From Clostridia bacterium (GTDB lineage Bacteria > Bacillota_E > SLMV01 > PUMD01): a stretch of 20,194 nucleotides of DNA. The translations under genes and the position numbers were made by a program. The stretch is from NCBI GenBank assembly GCA_003562655.1, contig PWUC01000056.1, positions 1 through 20,194 of the forward strand. The letters run 5' to 3'. A model generated the notes under the pieces. The model did no database searches. It was given only the letters and a program-made list of their open reading frames with translations, and was not told where the DNA came from. Of this stretch, positions 15,230-20,194 are shown in pieces; the first letter of the stretch is position 1, and every line of letters begins with the position of its first letter.

Positions 15230-15775
15230 TCACGTAGTAGCTGCGGCGGTCTTGCCTTCCTTGCGTCGTATGCGCTCACCCTCATAACGGATCCCGAAAC
15301 CGTGATAGGGTTCGGGCCGACGGACATCGCGGATCTCGGCCGCCACCTGCCCGACCAGCTGCTTGTCGGGGCCACGCACTATGATCCGCTTCTGATTGGG
15401 AACCTCTATCTCGATCGCATCCGGAGCTGCAATCTCCACCGGATGCGAATAGCCCACCGACAGCACGAGCCTGGTGCCTGACAGGGAGGCCCTGTAACCT
15501 GTTCCCTCGATCACCAGGGACTTGGAAAACCCCTCGGTGACACCCGTGACCATGTTGGCGATCAGCGAACGCGTCAATCCGTGCAGAGACCGCGACCGGC
15601 GGTCATCGCCTCCGCGTTTGACCACGATCCGGCCATCATCCCGCGACACCGTCAGTTCTGGGGGAACCCGCTGATGCAGTTCGCCCCTGGGACCGCTGAC
15701 TCTGACCACGTCCTTCTCCAGGGAGACATCCACACCCTCTGGCACATCGATAGGTTGAATCCCGACCCGGGACAC
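15230..15775 (-). CDS. rplF: 50S ribosomal protein L6
   Basis: 181 aa, two L6 repeats. Begins MSRVGIQPIDVPEGVDV. The C-terminal signature is RRPEPYHGFGIRYEGERIRR, in which the usual PEPYKGKG reads PEPYHGFG, a mild deviation. GTG start, with GGAGG 8 nt upstream. uL6 lies near the sarcin-ricin loop and factor-binding site. Located between rpsH and rplR. Confidence 0.98.
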   Translation of the reverse strand: MSRVGIQPIDVPEGVDVSLEKDVVRVSGPRGELHQRVPPELTVSRDDGRIVVKRGGDDRRSRSLHGLTRSLIANMVTGVTEGFSKSLVIEGTGYRASLSGTRLVLSVGYSHPVEIAAPDAIEIEVPNQKRIIVRGPDKQLVGQVAAEIRDVRRPEPYHGFGIRYEGERIRRKEGKTAAATT

Positions 15776-15804
15776 TGCTCACACCTCCTTTTCCTGGTAT
15801 GACC

Positions 15805-16203
15805 TCACCATACGAAGGCCATTACCTCGCCACCCACCAGATTCTCCCGCGCACTGCGGTCAGTCATGATCCCCCGGGAGGTGGACACAATCGCCACTCC
15901 CAGTCCTCCCAGTACGCTGGGAATCTCCTCCTTGTCCACGTAGATGCGCAGACCTGGCTTGGATATCCGTTTCAGGCCACTGATCACCTGTTCGCGGTCC
16001 GGGCCATACTTGAGATGGATGCGCACGGTACCCTGTTTTGCATCATCGATCCAGCTCACGCTGCGAACATATCCCTCTTCCTGCAGAACATTCGCGATCG
16101 CCCACTTGACCTTGGATCCAGGAACGTCCACGTGATCATGACGGGCAGAACTCGCATTTCTGATCCTGGTCAACATGTCAGCGATCGGATCTGTCATGCC
16201 CAT
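15805..16203 (-). CDS. rpsH: 30S ribosomal protein S8
   Basis: 132 aa, usual length. [20 protein letters not shown] opens the conserved N-terminal domain. The C-terminal [20 protein letters not shown] is the uS8 signature that contacts 16S helix 21. ATG 16203 has GGAGG 8 nt upstream; an in-frame ATG at 16197 is a weaker option. In E. coli S8 represses the spc operon through an mRNA site near rplE; I did not identify such a site here. Confidence 0.98.
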   Translation of the reverse strand: MGMTDPIADMLTRIRNASSARHDHVDVPGSKVKWAIANVLQEEGYVRSVSWIDDAKQGTVRIHLKYGPDREQVISGLKRISKPGLRIYVDKEEIPSVLGGLGVAIVSTSRGIMTDRSARENLVGGEVMAFVW

Positions 16204-16239
16204 ATGTCAAACCTCCTCCCCTTGGCATTGCCCCACAAA

Positions 16240-16425
16240 TCACCAGGAAGCCTTCTTCACGCCCGGAATCTCGCCCTTATGGGCCAGCTCCCGTATACAG
16301 TGCCTGCAGAGGCCAAAGCGCCTGACGAACCCACGGGGCCGGCCGCAGATGGAGCAACGATTCCGCTGCCTGGTCATAAATTTTGGCTCTTCCTTGCTCT
16401 TTTCGATCAGAGCCTTTCTGGCCAC
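16240..16425 (-). CDS. rpsZ: 30S ribosomal protein S14, zinc-binding type Z
   Basis: 61 aa from GTG 16425 ([16 protein letters not shown]), with GGAGG 5 nt upstream. The open frame to 16455 would overlap rplE. The short zinc form has C24, C27, C40, C43 (CSICGRPRG...LCRHC) and ends GVKKASW, exactly the C+ uS14 typical of Bacillota and many thermophiles. Placed between rplE and rpsH. Many annotations use rpsN for this locus. Confidence 0.98.
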   Translation of the reverse strand: MARKALIEKSKEEPKFMTRQRNRCSICGRPRGFVRRFGLCRHCIRELAHKGEIPGVKKASW

Positions 16426-16451
16426 GTCTACCTCCTTCCCCTGAGAACCCC

Positions 16452-16994
16452 TCAACCTTGTCTGAGCGGAAGCCCGAGTCGACCGAGGAGGAGCCTCGCT
16501 TCCTCATCTGTTTCTGCCGAGGTCACGATGGTCACATCCATACCCCGGACCTCGTCTATGTCGTCGTAGCTCACCTCGGGAAACACCGTCTGTTCCCGCA
16601 GGCCCGTGGAGTAATTCCCGCGGCCATCAAAGGAGTTCGGGTTCAATCCCCGGAAGTCACGCACCCGGGGCAGGGCCGCATTGATGAGACGCGATAGGAA
16701 GCTCCACATCCGGTCACGGCGGAGAGTGACGCTGCAGCCCACGGGATCACCCTGCCTTATGCGAAAAGCAGACACGGACTTGCGCGCCCGGTTCACGATG
16801 GGCTGCTGACCGGTAATCAGGGCCATCTCCTTGACCGCGGAATCCAGCGCATTGGGGTTGTCACGCCCCTCGCCGACTCCCATGTTGACCATAATCTTAA
16901 CCAGGCGCGGCACCGCCATCTCGTTTTCATACGCAAATTCATCCATCATCGCGGGTACCACTTCCTGCTCATATCTCTGCTGCAACGGATCCAC
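16452..16994 (-). CDS. rplE: 50S ribosomal protein L5
   Basis: 180 aa, usual length. Diagnostic stretches are [38 protein letters not shown], and [23 protein letters not shown] start, with GGAGG 10 nt upstream. uL5 carries 5S rRNA into the 50S central protuberance and touches P-site tRNA. Follows rplX by 15 nt. Confidence 0.98.
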   Translation of the reverse strand: MDPLQQRYEQEVVPAMMDEFAYENEMAVPRLVKIMVNMGVGEGRDNPNALDSAVKEMALITGQQPIVNRARKSVSAFRIRQGDPVGCSVTLRRDRMWSFLSRLINAALPRVRDFRGLNPNSFDGRGNYSTGLREQTVFPEVSYDDIDEVRGMDVTIVTSAETDEEARLLLGRLGLPLRQG

Positions 16995-17009
16995 TTTCCT
17001 GTCGCCTCC

Positions 17010-17339
17010 TCATCGGTCGATATTCTCTCCGCATTTCTTGCAGTATCTCACCTTTCGGCCCGACGAGAGCGTCTTGGTGCCAGCCCGGGTGGGGTCTCCG
17101 CAATTGCGACACAAAAGCATGACGTTAGAGGCATCCAGCGGCGCGGGTTGCTCAATTATGCCCCCCTGCATCATCTCTCTTGTAGCGCGCTGGTGCTTCT
17201 TGACAACGTTGATGCCCTCAATGATCAGCTTGCGCTTTCGGGGAAGGGTCCTCAGCACCTCGCCCCGTCGTCCTCTATCTTTACCGGTCATGACCAGGAC
17301 CCGGTCGCCGGTTTTTATCCGCAGCTTCGGACGGCTCAT
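17010..17339 (-). CDS. rplX: 50S ribosomal protein L24, with zinc-knuckle tail
   Basis: 109 aa. The KOW motif is at residues about 8-35 (IKTGDRVLVMTGKDRGRRGE), then INVVKKHQRATREMMQGGI. The C-terminal half has two CxxC pairs, C77/C80 and C100/C103 (LLCRNCGDPTR, RYCKKCGEN), which could bind zinc as in several thermophilic Bacillota. ATG start after GGGAGGGAGG. uL24 starts 50S assembly. Confidence 0.97.
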   Translation of the reverse strand: MSRPKLRIKTGDRVLVMTGKDRGRRGEVLRTLPRKRKLIIEGINVVKKHQRATREMMQGGIIEQPAPLDASNVMLLCRNCGDPTRAGTKTLSSGRKVRYCKKCGENIDR

Positions 17340-17373
17340 CCAGACCGCCTCCCTCCCTCAAAGGATCCATCTA

Positions 17374-17742
17374 CTACAGCACCTCAGGTGCGAGGGAGAT
17401 TATCCTCGCAAATCTCTTCTCCCGCAGCTCTCGGGCGATGGGCCCGAATATGCGGGTGCCCTGGGGCTCACTGGCATCGCGAAGAATGACCGCCGCGTTC
17501 TCATCGAAGCGGATCATGGAGCCGTCGGGTCGCCTGATGGGGGCCCTGGTGCGAACGATGACTGCGCGCACCACCTCGCCGGCCTTGACCATGGCACCCG
17601 GGGTGGATTCCTTGACGGATGCCACGATTATGTCGCCTACCCTGGCATAACGCCGTCCGCTGCCCCCCAGAACCTTGATCACGCCGATTTCCCTGGCACC
17701 GGTATTGTCCGCCACTCTCAACCGTGACTCAGCTTGAATCAT
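17374..17742 (-). CDS. rplN: 50S ribosomal protein L14
   Basis: 122 aa, the invariant length of uL14. [20 protein letters not shown] and [20 protein letters not shown] followed by [14 protein letters not shown] are family signatures. ATG at 17742. uL14 forms part of the subunit interface. The gap to rpsQ is 30 nt and to rplX 34 nt; neither holds a recognisable promoter. Confidence 0.98.
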   Translation of the reverse strand: MIQAESRLRVADNTGAREIGVIKVLGGSGRRYARVGDIIVASVKESTPGAMVKAGEVVRAVIVRTRAPIRRPDGSMIRFDENAAVILRDASEPQGTRIFGPIARELREKRFARIISLAPEVL

Positions 17743-17772
17743 GCCCCTTCCTCCTTAGTACACGCCTCCAGA

Positions 17773-18039
17773 TCACCTGGGGCGCCGGACGATCTGTCTC
17801 ACCCTCCAGCGTTTCCGCTTGGACAGCGGACGGGTCTCAACAAGATCGACGTGATCGCCCACGCGGCACTCGTTGTCCTCATCGTGGGCCATGAACTTGT
17901 TGGTCCTTCGCATCCGGCGACCGTAAAGGGGATGACGCTGTCTGGTCTCCACCTCGACCACAACTGTCTTGTCCATGCTGTCGCTCACTACCACGCCGCG
18001 GCGCAGCTTGGTGTTTCCGCGGTTGCCATCTCCCACCAT
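17773..18039 (-). CDS. rpsQ: 30S ribosomal protein S17
   Basis: 88 aa from ATG 18039, which has GGGGAGG 6 nt upstream; an in-frame ATG at 18045 abuts that site and is less likely. [20 protein letters not shown] and [19 protein letters not shown], then [20 protein letters not shown], are standard uS17. An OB-fold protein of the 16S 5' domain. Begins 13 nt after rpmC. Confidence 0.98.
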   Translation of the reverse strand: MVGDGNRGNTKLRRGVVVSDSMDKTVVVEVETRQRHPLYGRRMRRTNKFMAHDEDNECRVGDHVDLVETRPLSKRKRWRVRQIVRRPR

Positions 18040-18052
18040 CAGCATCCTCCCC

Positions 18053-18259
18053 TCAGGCCCTGGCTTCCTGAGCCAACTGCCTCTCGCGTTCCACAGTCTT
18101 CAAACGGGCAATGTCCTTCTTGACCATGCGCATGCGCAGCGGATTGTCCAGTTGCCCGGTAGCATTCTGAAATCGGAGATTGAAGAGCTCCTCCTTGAGA
18201 TCACGAACCCTGCGCTCAATCTCCGCGTCACTCATCTCCCGAATATCCTCAGCCCTCAT
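18053..18259 (-). CDS. rpmC: 50S ribosomal protein L29
   Basis: 68 aa from ATG 18259 ([18 protein letters not shown]), the usual uL29 start. Several upstream in-frame starts (18280, 18274, 18268) would only lengthen the overlap with rplP. The helical hairpin contains [20 protein letters not shown], the most conserved part. It overlaps the last 11 nt of rplP, and the ribosome site GGTGAT lies within rplP codons. uL29 sits at the exit tunnel, where trigger factor and SRP dock. Confidence 0.98.
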   Translation of the reverse strand: MRAEDIREMSDAEIERRVRDLKEELFNLRFQNATGQLDNPLRMRMVKKDIARLKTVERERQLAQEARA

Positions 18260-18680
18260 TGACCCCATCACCATCCTCACGCTTCACAAAGCGCGCCTTG
18301 ATGGGCAGTTTGTGCGCAGCAAGGGTCAGTGCTTCCTGGGCGAGGCTCTCAGAGACACCGGCCAGCTCGAACAGAATCCTGCCCGGCTTTACCACAGCCA
18401 CCCAGTACTCCGGAGCACCCTTACCCTTACCCATCCTGGTCTCAGCCGCCTTCTTTGTGACAGGCTTGTCGGGGAAGATCTTGATCCACACCTTCCCACC
18501 GCGACGGATCCGGCGTGTGAGGGCGACCCGGGCAGCCTCGATCTGCCGGTCGGTGATCCAGCCCGGCTCGAGGGCCTGGAGGCCGTACTCGCCGTACATG
18601 ACCTCGGAACCCCGGCGCGCCTTCCCCTTCATCCGGCCCCGGTGCTGTCTGCGGTACTTAACCCGTCTTGGCATCAGCAT
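18249..18680 (-). CDS. rplP: 50S ribosomal protein L16
   Basis: 143 aa, starting [20 protein letters not shown], the normal uL16 opening. Contains [20 protein letters not shown] and the [20 protein letters not shown] segment. The ATG overlaps the 3' end of rpsC by 23 nt, with GAGGGGG 9 nt upstream. uL16 completes the A-site side of the 50S subunit. Its C-terminus overlaps rpmC. Confidence 0.98.
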   Translation of the reverse strand: MLMPRRVKYRRQHRGRMKGKARRGSEVMYGEYGLQALEPGWITDRQIEAARVALTRRIRRGGKVWIKIFPDKPVTKKAAETRMGKGKGAPEYWVAVVKPGRILFELAGVSESLAQEALTLAAHKLPIKARFVKREDGDGVNEG

Positions 18681-19341
18681 CAGATGCAGCCCCCTCGTCC
18701 TTGTCCTGAGCCTCTGGAATCACGTCTCCGTGATATATCCAGGTCTTGACTCCAATCGTTCCATAGGTGGTATTGGCTTCTGCGAACCCGTAGTCTATGT
18801 CCGCCCTCAGAGTGTGCAGCGGAACCGAGCCCTCTGCCTGCCACTCCCGTCTCGCCATCTCTACACCACCGAGACGCCCGGACACCATGATCTTGCAGCC
18901 CTTGGCTCCCTCTCTCATGGCCCGTTGAATTGCCTGCCGGATGGCGCGCCTGAAAGATACCCTGCGTTCCAGCTGCTCCGCCACGCCCTCTGCCACCAGT
19001 TGGGCATTGATATCCGGCCTGCTCACCTCCACGATCCTCAGGTTCATCTGGTTGCCCGTCATCTTCTCAAGATCACGCCGGAGAGCCTCCACCAGCGAAC
19101 CGCCGCGCCCGATGACCATACCCGGCCTGGCAGCGTGAACCGTTATCTTGACCTGTGCAGCCGCCCGTTCGATCTCGATCCTCGGAATGCCTGCACCGTA
19201 CATGTTGCTCTTGATGTGGCGTCGGATCTGGTAGTCCTCGTGGACCAGGTCAGCGAACCGGTCCTTGTCAGCAAACCACCGGGAATCCCAATCCCTTATG
19301 ACGCCCAGGCGAAAACCCTTAGGGTGTGTCTTCTGACCCAA
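18658..19341 (-). CDS. rpsC: 30S ribosomal protein S3
   Basis: 227 aa from TTG 19341 ([20 protein letters not shown]), the standard uS3 start. It has GGAGG 7 nt upstream and begins 2 nt after the rplV stop. The reading frame stays open through rplV to 19434, but that part is a shadow of rplV, and the codon at 19347 is GTA, not a start. The KH domain GXXG is in [14 protein letters not shown]. Residues after about 205 form an acidic/Ala tail. uS3 lines the mRNA entry channel. Confidence 0.97.
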   Translation of the reverse strand: MGQKTHPKGFRLGVIRDWDSRWFADKDRFADLVHEDYQIRRHIKSNMYGAGIPRIEIERAAAQVKITVHAARPGMVIGRGGSLVEALRRDLEKMTGNQMNLRIVEVSRPDINAQLVAEGVAEQLERRVSFRRAIRQAIQRAMREGAKGCKIMVSGRLGGVEMARREWQAEGSVPLHTLRADIDYGFAEANTTYGTIGVKTWIYHGDVIPEAQDKDEGAASDADAKTG

Positions 19342-19343
19342 AC

Positions 19344-19697
19344 CTACACCTCCTCCCTCTCTGCCACAACGATCTCGATGTGGCTGGTACGCTTCAAAAT
19401 GGGTGCAGCCAGCCCCCTGGCCCTCGGCCTCCACCTCTTCATGGTGGCGCCCTCGTTGACAAAACCCTCAGCCACGTAAAGGATGTCCTCATCCAGGTCA
19501 AAATTGTTAACTGCATTGGCGATGGCGGAATTGAGGACCTTTTCGATCACTTCCGTCGCGCGCCGAGGAGTGTGACGAAGAATCGCCAGCGCCTCATCAA
19601 CAGGCTTCCCCCGCACGAGATCCATCACCGCCCTCGCCTTGCGCGGTGTTACCCTGACATGCCTTGTTGAGGCCCTCGCCCTTTGCTCCAGCTCCAT
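19344..19697 (-). CDS. rplV: 50S ribosomal protein L22
   Basis: 117 aa. [38 protein letters not shown] and the beta-hairpin region [20 protein letters not shown] are diagnostic. That hairpin loop lines the exit tunnel, and macrolide resistance changes map there in other species. ATG at 19697 with GGAGG 11 nt upstream (or GGGG nearer). Between rpsS and rpsC as usual. Confidence 0.98.
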   Translation of the reverse strand: MELEQRARASTRHVRVTPRKARAVMDLVRGKPVDEALAILRHTPRRATEVIEKVLNSAIANAVNNFDLDEDILYVAEGFVNEGATMKRWRPRARGLAAPILKRTSHIEIVVAEREEV

Positions 19698-19714
19698 GTC
19701 CCCTTCAACCTCCT

Positions 19715-19999
19715 CTAATGCACCCTTACCGTGCGCTCGGCGCGGTGTCCATGACCCCGGAAGGTCCTGGTGGGAGCAAACTCACCCAGCTTGTGGCCCA
19801 CCATGTCCTCGATGATGTAGACGGGCACATGCCGCCGTCCATCATGAACCGCAATGGTGTGGCCGACCATCTCCGGAACAATGGTACAGTCTCTCGACCA
19901 GGTGCGAAGGACCTGTTTTTCGCCCCTATCATCCATCTGCCGGATCCGGCGCAGTAATTTCTCATCAACATGTGGGCCCTTCTTCAATGACCTACCCAA
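19715..19999 (-). CDS. rpsS: 30S ribosomal protein S19
   Basis: 94 aa from TTG 19999 ([19 protein letters not shown]), the universal uS19 start; the open frame continues to 20149 only as a shadow of rplB. Conserved [20 protein letters not shown] and [19 protein letters not shown] are present. The ribosome site GGAGG is 10 nt upstream, overlaps the rplB stop and could be masked by a small hairpin. uS19 sits in the 30S head beside S13. Confidence 0.97.
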   Translation of the reverse strand: MGRSLKKGPHVDEKLLRRIRQMDDRGEKQVLRTWSRDCTIVPEMVGHTIAVHDGRRHVPVYIIEDMVGHKLGEFAPTRTFRGHGHRAERTVRVH

Positions 20000-20000
20000 C

Positions 20001-20014
20001 GGAGGATCACCTCC
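20001..20014 (-). promoter_or_regulatory. Ribosome site of rpsS inside a perfect small hairpin
   Basis: The minus-strand mRNA reads GGAGG-UGAU-CCUCC. The Shine-Dalgarno GGAGG (20010-20014) can pair fully with CCUCC (20001-20005), which lies one base before the UUG start of rpsS (19999). The loop contains the rplB stop codon UGA (20007-20009). A ribosome ending rplB would open the hairpin, which suggests coupling of S19 to L2 synthesis. The structure is short, and its role is inferred. Confidence 0.5.
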
Positions 20015-20194
20015 TCTTTTTGCGCCGTCGGCGCACGATGTACTTGTCAGAATGCTTGTTCCGTTTCCGGGTCTTCTTACCCTGACCGGGCTTACCCCAG
20101 GGCGTGACTGGATGCCTGCCAATGGAGGACCGTCCCTCGCCACCCCCATGCGGATGGTCCGCTGGGTTCATGACCGTACCGCGAACTGTAGGAC
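20007..20194 (-). CDS. rplB: 50S ribosomal protein L2, C-terminal fragment (cut by window edge)
   Basis: The last 61 or so codons are inside the window. [18 protein letters not shown] is the most conserved uL2 segment; its His (DHPHGGGEG region) is near the peptidyl transferase centre. It is followed by [19 protein letters not shown] and the basic tail ending [11 protein letters not shown]. The stop TGA at 20007 falls inside the ribosome site region of rpsS. This is the expected gene ahead of rpsS in the S10 operon. Confidence 0.97.
   Translation of the reverse strand, partial: PTVRGTVMNPADHPHGGGEGRSSIGRHPVTPWGKPGQGKKTRKRNKHSDKYIVRRRRKKRR

Noticed and set aside
16831..17727. 298-codon plus-strand frame opposite rplE, rplX and rplN
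   Set aside because: It crosses three ribosomal genes on the other strand and shows no coherent protein features.
19342..19434. N-terminal extension of S3 into rplV
   Set aside because: It is a frame shadow of rplV. The family start matches TTG 19341, which has a good ribosome site.
20000..20149. N-terminal extension of S19 into rplB
   Set aside because: The residues do not resemble S19, while the other frame encodes the conserved L2 C-terminus.
1..20194. tRNA or rRNA genes, CRISPR arrays, insertion sequences, phage or defence genes
   Set aside because: Reading both strands showed continuous housekeeping genes with short gaps and no repeats or transposase-like proteins; no accessory system is supported here.

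Overview
This 20.2-kb window is almost entirely a ribosomal protein supercluster read on the minus strand, so the biological order runs from high to low coordinates. It suggests a Bacillota (Firmicutes) of moderately high GC (about 60% by eye). Four things point there. EcfA1-EcfA2-EcfT, truA, rplM and rpsI follow rplQ. A KOW/L14e-like protein sits between map and infA. S4, S14, L36, L24 and adenylate kinase are all cysteine-bearing, zinc-type forms. Next to rpsI is a CwlD-type amidase, a family tied to spore cortex in spore formers. AGGAGG-like ribosome binding sites are strong and regular, and GTG or TTG starts are common. I cannot name the genus.

Layout from right to left. 20194-17374 (S10 end and start of spc): rplB (3' end only), rpsS, rplV, rpsC, rplP, rpmC, rpsQ, rplN. 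17339-12555 (spc): rplX, rplE, rpsN (zinc type), rpsH, rplF, rplR, rpsE, rplO, secY; rpmD (L30) is absent from its usual place between rpsE and rplO. 12538-7527 (alpha region): adk, map, the KOW protein, infA, rpmJ, rpsM, rpsK, rpsD, rpoA, rplQ. 7513-4268: an energy-coupling factor (ECF) vitamin-transport module (ecfA1, ecfA2, ecfT) and truA, joined by short overlaps. 4278-3349: a good sigma-A-type promoter, whose -35 overlaps the end of truA, drives rplM-rpsI.

The left end is organised differently. A cwlD-like amidase gene (about 2562-3344) is the only plus-strand gene. It converges on rpsI with a 4-bp gap and a palindrome spanning both stop codons. It diverges from a minus-strand operon holding a MEMO1-AMMECR1 fusion, its radical SAM partner (together the AmmeMemoRadiSam system, of unknown function) and the first codons of a likely ornithine carbamoyltransferase. 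The cwlD/amm intergenic region has an extended -10 promoter and a near-perfect spaced inverted repeat.

The genes mostly make the translation machine (23 ribosomal proteins, IF-1, tRNA pseudouridine synthase TruA), the protein export channel (SecY), N-terminal methionine removal (Map), nucleotide balance (Adk) and the RNA polymerase alpha subunit. No tRNA, rRNA, CRISPR array, insertion sequence or phage gene was seen, and no gene-free stretch exceeds about 110 bp. Most of the window is conventional. The points worth a second look are the missing rpmD, the AmmeMemoRadiSam operon, the cwlD inversion with its palindromes, and the translation signals of rpsS and rpoA.
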